Origin: Parus major
Taxonomy: Eukaryota > Chordata > Aves > Passeriformes > Paridae
Length of the DNA: 64,000 bases
Direction: 5' to 3'
NCBI RefSeq assembly: GCF_001522545.3
Contig: NC_031773.1
Span: 39,519,669-39,583,668, forward strand
The position numbers were made by a program, and so were the translations under genes. Every line of letters starts with the position of its first letter. The stretch's first letter is position 1. Shown here one piece after another: positions 13,120 to 23,560 of the stretch. The notes under the pieces were generated by a model. The model ran no database searches and was not told where the DNA came from. It saw only the letters and a list, made by a program, of their open reading frames with translations.

Positions 13120-13231
13120 CCAAATAGATTTACCATGCATCAAGCTCAACAAGCCCTCTTTGTTCTGCTTTTTATATATGTTTTGTTGTACCAGTTGATG
13201 AAATATGATTATAGAATTTACAAAAAAAAAA

Positions 13232-13237
13232 AATAAA
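13232..13237 (+). promoter_or_regulatory. ALX1: Alternative AATAAA polyadenylation signal
   Basis: An AATAAA immediately after an A-run (about 13222-13233), about 300 bp past the stop. It could be a distal poly(A) signal. The neighbouring A-run would also cause internal priming in oligo-dT libraries, so cDNA ends here would be ambiguous. Confidence 0.35.
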
Positions 13238-13255
13238 ACTACTAAGAAAATGTGT

Positions 13256-14179
13256 CTCCTCCATGGTTTTTAGCAGCCCTGTATAAAAAAATTGTGCTTT
13301 ACAAATGAATACTTCATAAAGGAACAACTTGGTAAAGGATAATAAATTTATTATACTAAACTCATGATGTAAATCTCTAAGCACACCACGCAAAGAAGGA
13401 AATATATGACCATTCATGCTGTACGTAGAATTTGTAGACTGAGTTCTCTCAGCACTGTGCTGCTGCTCTAAGCCAGCTCTGCTTTTTGCTAAATGCATGT
13501 TGAGCTTGTTGAATTTATATCAATGAACTAATGTATTAAGAATAGAAGGTACTACTTTATCTTATGGACTTGAGTGTATTTCTGCTAAAGAGATTTTTTT
13601 TGGAGTCAAGTATAATGCTGAAAGTAGGATCACAGTGTTTAATAGATGTGCACAGATTTTTCAAAGATGTGCACAGATTACGTGTCAACTAGTATATTTA
13701 AATTAAAGGTTATAGAGAGGGTGTCATGAAGCTGAGGTGACTAAAAGACATGAAATAGTACTCCTACACTTTTAACAGAATACAGATTAAGAAAAAAACC
13801 CAAACAACACAATACTGAGGTCTTCCAGTACAGTCCATTTTACTGGGTTTTGCTTCTCTGTAGTCAAACTGAAACAAAAAAGTCCAACAAGGCTTGTCAG
13901 ATTCAGTTTGTAACTGATCTTAAGATGGTATTAGAGTACTGTTCATTTGGTTTTAGTTACATTTCGTTGAAAGTTTGCTTATATACTTTCCAGAGTGTAA
14001 GACTAGTTTGCTACCTTTAAAGTATATAGGAAAAATCTTTTTGACTGCAATGGCTGCAGGATTTGGCTCTCAACTCCCAGCCTATCACAAAGGAATTAAA
14101 ATGTCAGCAGACTTTCTGACATTTCTGGTGGAAAAAAAATAGAGGAGAAGAAAAATACTTTACATCTGGAGAATTGATA
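13256..14179. other. Intergenic, nothing recognised
   Basis: AT-rich sequence downstream of ALX1. It includes a duplicated AGATGTGCACAGATT (about 13644-13675) and a small hairpin AATGTCAG/CTGACATT near 14100-14125. A 108-codon antisense frame at 13172-13498 has no recognisable domain and overlaps the ALX1 3' end, so I do not call it. Confidence 0.6.
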
Positions 14180-14440
14180 TCTGCTTTGATTTACTTCTCC
14201 TCCCTTTCCCCTGTCACATTCCAAGCTCCTTCAGATGAGTGAAATGTCAGCCTCTTTGAAAGCAACAGTCAGTCTCTCAGGTTCATAAAGGCAAAGTAAA
14301 TTAATTGAAATAAAGAAGGACTTGCATGGCTGTGATTAGAACAGGATACAAGTCTCGGGGCACCCCCTGCTCGTTCTTGCTTTTCTCTCTGGCCATTAGT
14401 TAGGAACAGAGGGCGCACGGGGGAAGAAGGGAAGATCGGG
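14180..14440. promoter_or_regulatory. Candidate conserved non-coding element
   Basis: Simple-repeat-poor sequence 1.2 kb past the ALX1 stop with a homeodomain-type TTAATTGAAAT, TTTGAAAGCAACAG, and a small CpG-containing patch (about 14354-14440) that is unusual for this AT-rich region. It looks like a conserved enhancer in texture only. No alignment was possible. Confidence 0.2.
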
Positions 14441-15539
14441 AAGCAGATTTCACCACAGAACTGCAGAACTACCAGTACTCACAAAAGCAAACACAGGAAT
14501 CCCCAGATTTTCTCTTCTCCCACTCAGGAGGGCTAAACTTGAAACAAAAATAAGAGATGGGCTCATTCTGTAGCCTTTCAAGGGAATAAACAAACTTGAC
14601 TTTGAAACCATCAGGATCAACTGAAAATGGGGTTTTTACAGCAGAGTCTTATACAGCTGAAAGGAAGGTTGTCTTATTTTCCACTAGTAATAAACTCAAA
14701 TTTTAACACATGCATATACTCCAATTTGTGGTTTCCTGATTTGGTTCCCCTTCTAAAAATTAGCTTCAACTTTGGCCTGAGGAGCTGGAAAAGAGTATTC
14801 TGGCTAGAAGTTATCTTTCAATTTTTTATGGTCTGTTTAGACAGCAGTAAAACTAGACTCATGATTTAAAGCAAAAAAAAAAAAAAGTTATTGGTACAGG
14901 TAGAGGCATTAGTTTTGTATAGACACTTTTGCCACATGCAGAAGAATGCAAATGGTGGAAATACAAGCGATTTTTTAGCAAACTGTTTTCAGTTTTTGGT
15001 TTTTTTTTTGTTATATTTTATTCAGTTTCCACATCACTACTTTTTAAGGTATAATATTTAGAACATGCCAAAAAAATTTCCACAATTTTTTGTTAGGGTT
15101 TCATTAGTGGACAAAGAATAAAATGTTTAACTGGCAATCTCCAATCCATTTTTGTTCTTGCATCTGTCAATTTACTTATTTTCATAGAAGAATTTTCTAT
15201 TGTTTTCTTCTGAAATCTCCCCAAAATAATTTGTGCAAGGCTTTTTATGTCAGGATTAAAATGTAACAATTCCTAGGAATTTATTGCAAGTGCAGATTTA
15301 TTACAGAATAAGTATCCATTTTCAAGATATTACAACAATTTTACATGCTTGAAGCTTCCAAAATCAAAGGGGAAAAATAAAAGTCCCTGTCATCTTCCTG
15401 CTGATTTTAATTAAGTGAAAGGGATGCAAGTGTAATTATTCGTCATCCTCAAATCCAGCAATGGAAATTTTTTGTTACTTGTTGCTAGCATAAGTTTGTA
15501 TGTTAAATAAATAGGTATTCAACCCCTCATTAAACCTGA

Positions 15540-15691
15540 GGTGTGATAAGTTGCAGGCCTGCATTAAGCTTGTCATGCTCTTGCATCAGCCTCGTCTCGA
15601 AGAATGAATGATAGCCTGTTGGTTGCAGCGTTTCATTTAGCTAATGAAAAAGTATCTTCGTGTTAGATGTCAAGTACTACAACAGGGTCAC
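15540..15691. promoter_or_regulatory. Candidate conserved non-coding element
   Basis: Balanced-composition sequence including GCATTAAGCTTGTCATGCTC, several CpGs (CTCGTCTCGAAG, TTCGTG) and TTTAGCTAATGAAA. It directly abuts an ancient palindromic repeat. Retained CpGs and TAAT-type sites near a homeobox gene suggest an old constrained element. This is inference only. Confidence 0.25.
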
Positions 15692-15907
15692 ATTCTGCCA
15701 CTTTTATTTAGTAGTGCTTTACTCCGTGAGTAGTCGCATTGATGGGACTGAGACTACTCACATAGGCCAAATTGTGAATCACTTGTAAATGTTTATTCAC
15801 AATGGCCCCATTCATGCAAAAAAAAGCCTCTCAGCACAACATGAGTAATCGGTTCATAATCAGGCCCGGCTTAAGGTACTATTCAGCTCTAGTAGGGATG
15901 GCAGAAT
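15692..15907. mobile_element. Ancient palindromic (MITE-like) repeat
   Basis: Bounded by ATTCTGCCA (15692-15700) and its exact reverse complement TGGCAGAAT (15899-15907). Inside is a perfect hairpin, GTGAGTAGTC (15726-15735) against GACTACTCAC (15752-15761), with CATTGATGGGACT in the loop. This architecture, with the CCGTGAGTAGT...GGGACT words, resembles an old amniote interspersed palindromic element that I recall from reptile and bird sequence. I cannot give its database name. The second half is diverged and seems rearranged. No transposase is encoded. Confidence 0.55.
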
Positions 15908-16789
15908 CTGGCCCGTGCTGGCTTAAGGCCAGACTCAGATTTTTTAAGCAAGATGAGTAGCTCCTTATTCCACAAATAGTGCAGAGAAACCCAGCAGGGC
16001 TATTTGTAGTGTTCTCTTTTTCTAAGAAAATTCTACAAAAGAGACATTTAAATATATGTAAATAACTTAAGTGAGTTTTTATGAAAGGGAAATTATTTTA
16101 TTTTCTACTGGATTATACTCCCACATTTGACAGGACTTGTGTTCTTGTGCTTTGATTTTATCCCTTAATGACTTCTTCTCTTGAGCAACTAATCTTTTCA
16201 CTTCTTGAACATGTGGAAAATGCACTAAAAACAAAAGGAGGTGATTTACAAAGCCTTCCTGCCAAGCATGTTAACTAAAGTTTGAGATATGTGGTCATCA
16301 TGCTATGCTGAGAAGTAAATTTATAGAACTTTTGGGCAAAGAGTCCCTATCCTGTTAAAAGAGAAAGTGAAATATTGTTCTAATTATTGATGCACTGTTT
16401 GTTTTTTTTCCTGTGATTGATTCATCAACATTTTGAAAATCTTCAGCCTGCATTTTAACAAATTTCTGAATAAATGTAAATTTACCTATGAAATGTAAAT
16501 TTATTTGTATTATGATTTTTACAGACTCATAAGTGATGGACAACCCTGCATTTAGCAGCTAAAGATACAGTTGTCTTATGACCTAGATGGTCAGAAATGT
16601 TTGACAAAAATGAATTCTACCTACAGTTTAACAGTGTTACACACCACAGGAATACATCAATGAAAACATCATTGTTCAAAGTTTCTGAGAATAAGTTGAA
16701 ATGAACTGTATTTCTCATTTCACTTCTTCAATGTTATAATATTTTGTACAACAAAGTGTTGAAAAAGTTCAGTTCAATATGTTAAAGGC
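15908..16789. other. Intergenic, nothing recognised
   Basis: AT-rich sequence. A GGCTTAAGGCCAGACTCAG tail after the palindromic repeat may belong to the same old element. No gene, RNA or other repeat is recognised. Confidence 0.6.
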
Positions 16790-16840
16790 ATTTTATTTTG
16801 ACTGTGAATTTTATGGTAAAATTCACAGTCAAAATAAAAT
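16790..16840. repeat. Perfect 24-bp inverted repeat with 3-nt spacer
   Basis: The left arm at 16790-16813 contains TTTTGACTGTGAATTTTA. The spacer TGG is at 16814-16816, and the right arm at 16817-16840 is the exact reverse complement. There are no mismatches over 24 bp. The right arm runs into a pair of 16-bp direct repeats, ATAAAATTTAACAAAT at 16834-16849 and 16858-16873. The structure can form a stable cruciform or RNA hairpin, but its stem is shorter than a typical pre-miRNA. Confidence 0.9.
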
Positions 16841-17139
16841 TTAACAAATTTTGAAGTATAAAATTTAACAAATATAACCTATATTCTGCATTTAATAATG
16901 AGATAATTTCGCATAATAGAAGTAAATTATTTTGTTTTGCAAACAATAAAATAATACAGGAATTTTTTTTTTCCAAAATTACAAAGGTTGTTTTATTGAT
17001 AGATTTCTAAATATCCGTGCTATTTCATAATCAGAGTTAAATCAGGCTGATCAGAGTTAGAATCCATTAAAACCACTTATTTTTCTTAGTTTCAAAATAT
17101 TTTCAGGGGAAGTTCTTTCTGTAACAAGTATTTCTTCCC

Positions 17140-17705
17140 TGTAGTGGTTTAAGCCCAGCCAGCAGCCAAGCCCCACACAGCTGCTTGCTCACTCCCACAC
17201 CAGAGAAACTGGGGAGAGAATCAGAAGGGTGAAAGCTGGAAAAGTCGTGGATTGAGATAAAGACAGTTTAATAGGGAAAGCAAATACCACTCGCACAAGC
17301 AAAGCAAAACAAGGAAATCATTCACTTCTCTCCATGAGCAGCCAGGTGTTCAGCCATCTCTGGGAGAGCAGGGCCCATCACAGTAACAGTGACTTCAGAA
17401 GACAAAGCCATCCCCTTCCTGCCCCCACTTCATATCCTGAGCATGGTGCCACGCTGACGGAATATCCCTTCTGTCAGCTGGGGTTACCTATCCAGGCTGT
17501 GTCTCCTCCCAAGCTCCCAGGCACCACAACTTCCATGCCAAGGTAGCAGCCTGAAAAGCCAAAAAAGCCTTGGTTGTGTGTAGGCATTGCTCAATAATAA
17601 CAAAACCATCTCTGTTATCAGCTCTGCTCAGCACAAACCCAAAACACAGAAGCACAGCAGCCACTGTGAAGAAAGCTAACCCTACCCCAGCCTAAAACCA
17701 ACACA
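17140..17705 (-). mobile_element. Solo LTR, ERVL-like avian endogenous retrovirus
   Basis: A 566-bp element with TGT...ACA termini, flanked by identical 5-bp direct repeats TTCCC (17135-17139 and 17706-17710). A 5-bp target duplication is typical of ERVL-class insertions. Read on the minus strand it starts TGTGTTGGTTTTAGGCTGGG and ends GGGCTTAAACCACTACA. It carries a degenerate TATA region (plus-strand CTTCATATCCTGAGCATG, near 17430-17447) and an ATTAAA polyadenylation signal (plus TTTAAT, 17267-17272). No internal gag, pol or env sequence adjoins either side, so it is a solo LTR left by LTR-LTR recombination. It is about a fifth of a kb more GC-rich than its surroundings on its central part. 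Family assignment comes from memory of avian ERVL LTRs. Confidence 0.85.
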
Positions 17706-20700
17706 TTCCCTCTGCACTTTCATGCCCAAATAACAAGTGGCTCACTCATTCCCAGAATGCATACTTCTTATTCATCTGCAGTGATCTTTTTAGATTTGTC
17801 TGGCATTAGAATGATGAGGCAGTGTGCAGTGAATGAGAGTAGGATGGCTGGGGACAGAACAATCTTCTGGGAGGAATGTCAGAGCAAAACACTGCAGAAA
17901 GGGGGAAACCAAAACCCAGTGCGACCCTCCCTTCCCTCTGTGCCTAAACCACTCCTCCTGAATCTCACCTGGACCTGGCAACATAAGGCTTATTCTGTTG
18001 TCACCTCTCCAGTATGGGTTTAAGGAGGGGTATAAAGAATCAAGAGTAAGTTTTGCAGAGGTAGGGTTGGTAGGTGTAGACTGTCACTGGCAATAAATAC
18101 CTACTGTGAAATTAAGAGTCGTTTTGTGGAGAAGCATCTCTAATAATTAATTTCAAGATTTCTTTTTTTCTCTGCATTTTTGAGGCAACAGGAGGACAGA
18201 ACATTAAAGCAAAATCACAGCAATGGTTGAAACAGTGAGTCCACAAAATTCCTGAAGCACAGCCATTCTCCTTTGCACCACAGGCTCATTAAAACTGATA
18301 TGGCTGTGGCATGAAAATGAAGGAATATATCACAACACTACCACGTAAAACAGATTTGAGATATTGTCCTGTTCCTGCCAGGTTTTTTTTTAATCTGTTT
18401 AAATAACAGCATAAAAATGACACAATGCCTCATCAAATATTTTCAAACAGTCCACGCAAGACATAAAATATAAGGAGGAAAAGCCAAAACCTAGTAGGTG
18501 AATCTTCAAAATCCATTATCGTCTGAAAGAATAGGGGTTTGTGAACCCTTATAAGTATAAGGTATAAGTGAGGCCTCACTCTCAACAGCTCAACTTCAGC
18601 TTGAGTCATACTGCCCAACTTCATAACAGTGATTATTCTCATGGGGATAACTAGTGCACTAGAATAATAAATACATCAATGTATAGGAAATAATATTCAT
18701 TAAAGTAATTGATGTTAGCACAAAAAACATAATTTCAAAAAGTGTAGGTTATAGGATCAGGTCAAAAATGGTTATTTCTGACTGGCTTATAGAGTGGAAC
18801 TTGATGGTTCACAAGATGCTGTTGCAGGAGTGCTTTTCTATGCTTTGGTTCTAACTATAGCAACCCTCTGTAATCTAATAGCTGTCTGCTTCATCTCTCA
18901 GAAGCTGGGTTCTGCATTCTTTAATTATGAAAGATAAATGAAATAGGCTTGATCCTCCCTGCCTTGTACTCCTGTGAAAAAACCCATTTATGTGTGCTAA
19001 CTGCAATTTACTTTAGTCTCACTATCAGTGAGACATTGAGACAAAGTTTTCTGCTTTAATCCAGTTGCAAAACATTTGATTTTTGATACTATTACTGCTC
19101 TGTGGGTGATCAATTTACTGATATGGAGAGGAATGACTAAGTAGTGTAAAGCCTTTTTTTGATTAAAACCCAAAACCTTAATTTGCTTGGTTTTGGTTGA
19201 ATACAGTGTGATTATAAATAACAAACTGCTTGTAAGTGGGATAAAGTCCTAGTTAACAGTTTCATAATATTTTTGTCCACCTAGGAAGAAAAGGACATCG
19301 TTAAAATGAAGCTTTGTCAAACAGTGTGCTCAAAGACAGACAGAAATATCTGAATCCTTGTAAGACTCTATTTACTCAGGTGTGTTTACTGAAATAATTT
19401 TGGTTTATTCATTAAAAATGGAAAACAGATGAGATCTTTAATGGAAAATAACAATATAAAACATGTTAATTGTATTTTTCTTTCAAAGTGATATTGGAGG
19501 AATAACTCTGCTTCTAGTATACTAAGAATGATTTTCCCCATTCTTTGTTATAAACATTTTAGTATATAATGAAATACATATTTATATATGGAAAAACCTG
19601 TCAGATATTACTTAAACACATAGGGTAAATAAAACACTAAATTATTTTGGAGGTCTTTTAGAAAAAGGTCTGGGATAGAGATCAGAGTTAGTATTATTTA
19701 ACAAATGCTTAAGTAGTATATACAATGAGCAAAGAGGAAAACACACTCATTGGCTGGGAGTTTATTGAATATTTAGAGCCAGAAAACTCAGTGTTGGCAA
19801 GAAGAAATAAAATTTTCTTTTTTCAAAAATCTTATGGTTAAATCCTAGTTGAAGTTAACAGGAATCTTGCCAGCAATCTCACTTGGGAGTAGGATATGAT
19901 ACCTAATAAACACTTAATAGATTTAACACCTAATAGATTTACTATTAGATTTACTAAATTGAATTGTCTTGGAACATTACTTGGAACATTACTTAGTTTA
20001 TATGATTTTAATTTTTTGTTAAGGTAGTCCATACAGCTATTTTTAAAATACAGAAATCATTAACATCTGATTTACTACAATGTATTCCAGATTTGTGTCT
20101 GATTTTTTTGCAGAATTAGAGAGACAAGTATAGACTGAGCAGCGCTTTTTGTTTTTAGGGGGATGTGTACTAAGGGGACTGTTAGTTTTAGTGTGAAAAC
20201 AGTTCTATGCATATGCTAAATCATTATTGCAGAGGCATTAACTCCTGTATAAACTAATTGGACTAGTTCTCTTCTGGAATTTAGGCAAATAATGTAACTG
20301 AGATAAACAGAGTCGCTTACATGTCCACATTTATCTCCACTTTCTATTTATACTGTTAAATGCTTAAAACAACACTGGCCCATAAATTTCCCTTTTTGTT
20401 CTCATTCTTTTGGCAGTGTTTCCTACATGCTGCACTTTTAGAGTGCAGTTTGGTCTCATCTCAAATAAATAAGGGCCATGGAAGGAAAAAACTGCAGCTA
20501 CAAAGTAGTTCTAACCCATTAAATGCAGATGGCCCACTGGGGGTTTAATCATAAGAGAGAGAACACACATCATGCTGAAATATAGAGCTGTTTTCTATCA
20601 CTTGTTACCATTTGAATGTCTGTCCCAGGAAAGTGAATTCAATATATCTTCCTGGCCATCAGTTGCCCTCTGAATACTCCTTCTCTCTCTGATGTAGCTA

Positions 20701-23389
20701 GATTTCCCTTTAGAACATACAGAGATGAATGAGCTCTTACCACACGTAGAAGTGAAAGAAAACATTTCTTTCTGCACCAGAACAGATGAGATTCATCATT
20801 AAGAGAATGGATTTGACCTTGTCAAGTGGACCAAAGCAATTTATAAACAAACTCCTACAGGGGAGGCTACTTTTGGCCAAGTACTATATTAGCAGTGTTT
20901 TACTTATGCCCGCTGCTACCTTACAATAACTTCATAAACAGGCTGACTTCCTGAAATATAGAGTGCTGAGAGATATCACAGATGTACCTAGAAACACTGG
21001 GATAGCATAGGGTTACTTCCCTCCCTAGAGGCTGCCTAGAAATATGTCCACCCACCTTGCTTTCTCATTCTTGGTAAAAGCTGCTGATCACTACTCAATT
21101 TAAATCTTAATTTCAAGTTTAGATATGCATCAAAGAGCATATTTATACTTTAGTTTGCCACTCTTATATTGGTGTTTGTATAAGCAGCACCCAGATGGAT
21201 GATGGTGTCCAATATGAAACTGAATGGCATCTACCTATCAGAACACCAGGAGAATAACAAAAGCAATTCGGTGTGGGTCTATTTTATTTCCAGCATCAGA
21301 AAAGGAATACAAAGAGTCAATAGTTTGCTACAAAGTTGTTATTTAGATCAGATCATACTCCTACTAATACCAATAACGTTTCTTCCTTTAACAGGATATT
21401 TAAACTGCAGGTAGGAATTTTATCTCTCCTCCTCCCAAGTCTGTGCCACATATGCTTTTTAAGTGAGAACAATCTTTCAGTGGTAACAAAAGTGCAATGG
21501 CTCAAATATTTTTGTTCTGTCCAGCGATCATAAGGAAGGAATTAAAAATGAGGGCATTCACTGTCTCAAAGATAAGTGTGTTGTATGGAAAGAGAATACT
21601 CTGTTCCAGTCCAAGGGGATGGTTGCATGATAAAGTGGAGAAAAGACTCACTAGATACGTAAGCTACATGTACAATTAAAAAAAAAGTTTTTACTATGAC
21701 TCCTGGGACTTACCTCCCCGTCTATATCAATCTTAGTCACGTCAACAGACCTGACAGTGTTATAATCTCCTACAAAAAGAGAATCATGGAGCATTTGCAG
21801 AAGGGGACTGACCAGAATATTCAGTTTTATTTGACTCACTTTTCCTGTGGCATGTAACCAAACAGAGATGCAGTTGCAGATGCAGTTACGTCCTTCAAAG
21901 ACTACCAAATTAGCCTGCATAAGTGATAATTTTTTATTTTATTCTTTGCTGATATTGCCTTAGAATCATAGTTAGGGTTGATGACAGTGAGAAGGAGACA
22001 TTCTCATTGTAGAAATTTAATAGACTATAGGTGGAGCCTTCCAAGCCATGAAATTTCCCAAATCTTCCAGGAGCCTCCATCATTAACAAGCCTTATGTGA
22101 ATAACCAAGAGCTTGATACATGTTTTAGCTCAGGAGAAATCGATGCTGTCCATGTCTTGTCTGCTTCATCATAGAAGCTCATTATTGTTCAAAACCCAAG
22201 ACCACAGTCTTGTTCCATTGCCAGTCTATGCTTCATTGCCAGGAGATAACAATTCTGACCCTCTTGAGGTCAGAACAATGAAAAGAATTTCCCAAGTCCT
22301 TAAAAGGCATTATATTGCATATATTCATTGCTGCCTAGCAGATTTATGCTTTATTTTCCTGTAGGTCAAGTTCTCAAGGTCTTCTGCTATTGGGTTGAGA
22401 AAAGAGAAAAGGCCTCTTGCTTGCTTCTTGTAGCAATTATTCATTATTCATGCACCTCTGAGTGTGTGTGTGTGTGAGGTGCTCCTGAGCCAAAGATGGA
22501 GCTGAGGCACACAGTTCTGATGTTAGTTCACTAGTTCTATAATCACTTCTCCACTCTGATTTACAGAAGTGTGAGGAAGAATCTTGGGTCCTGTACCCAG
22601 CATGTTATAGTGAAAATATGCAATTTACAGAGAAAAAGAAAGACTGTAGCAAAGAACCAGTGACAGAGTACTACTGTATAACTCTATCTTGACTCACATT
22701 TTTATAAGCATGCATCTGTTTACACTCTCCAAGAGGAAGATCAAAGTTCACAGAGAATTTTTATTGCTCTGGGAAGAAATTTATCTCTTTTTAAAAGAGA
22801 AAACATAGTTTATTATCTGCCTTAAATGAAACAAAAACAAATCTGTTCCTCTCTTCACTTCAGCACCAGACAGTATACATCCAAGATGGGTGACACTCAG
22901 TGAAAGATCTCAAAATTTCTTCAAAAACTAATTCATCCTGAAATCAACCCTCACAGTTTTGATCAGCCTGAAAATTCATTAAGATGTTTACAGAGAGGAT
23001 ATTTGGCTGTTGAACTTGGTCCTGTGGATTAATGGGGTAATCATATTTCTATTGTGCTTTAACTTTATTGATTCTGCTGTAAAGCACAGCCCAAGATGAT
23101 AAGGGATATTTTCCATTTATTCTGTGTATCAGTATTCAGATGGGGGTCCTTGGGAAGTTGTCAGAGGCAAGAATTCTATAAACTGCAATAGCTTGCTACA
23201 GAAGACTTTTTATTTATTTTAACTTCTCCACCTCCATTCCTTTTTGGCATCCAATATGCATATTTAAAGTGTTGCTGCTACTTTCCAGTTTGACTTTAGA
23301 GCTCTTTGTTTTTATATAAAATAGTTCTGTTGCATTCCTCTAGTATGTCAAAGCAAAATCAAACTTGCTTTAACTCTTCAGGGCTTTAT
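17706..23389. other. Intergenic, no gene recognised
   Basis: AT-rich, low-repeat sequence. Small features are a tandem ACTTGGAACATT pair near 19969-19993, short TAGATTTA direct repeats near 19918-19955, and a GT run at about 22462-22476. All open frames are under 90 codons and have no domain I recognise. Confidence 0.55.
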
Positions 23390-23560
23390 ACATCTCTGCT
23401 TTCCTTTTGTTAATATGCGAGCTGGCTCTCAACTATTGTCTCTATTTCACAGATGTTAGCAAAGTTGTTGCATGGTACCTTTAATGCTCCTTTTACACAG
23501 CCCTGATAGATTATTACAGCCCTGCCATGCAATGATTTGTGTAACCCAAAAAGTTCTTTA
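23390..23560. promoter_or_regulatory. Candidate conserved non-coding element
   Basis: Simple-repeat-poor sequence with TTTTGTTAATATGCGAGCTG, TGGTACCTTTAATGC and two copies of ACAGCCCTG about 25 bp apart. Its texture resembles vertebrate distal enhancers. The only evidence is composition and motif look. Confidence 0.2.

Larger units (their letters stand above)
12936..13255 (+). other. ALX1: ALX1 3' UTR (approximate)
   Basis: Sequence after the TAA stop is AT-rich. It begins with a T16 run (12961-12976), followed by sequence without further open coding potential. The distal end is inferred from polyadenylation hexamers at 13103, 13114 and 13232. The true cleavage site cannot be seen, and longer 3' UTR isoforms are possible. 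Confidence 0.6.

Noticed and set aside
13172..13498. 108-codon antisense frame at the ALX1 3' end
   Set aside because: Phe/Ile-rich translation of AT-rich DNA with no recognisable domain, overlapping the ALX1 3' UTR.
16790..16840. Perfect hairpin considered as a microRNA precursor
   Set aside because: A 24-bp stem with a 3-nt loop is shorter than animal pre-miRNA hairpins and lacks a usable terminal loop.
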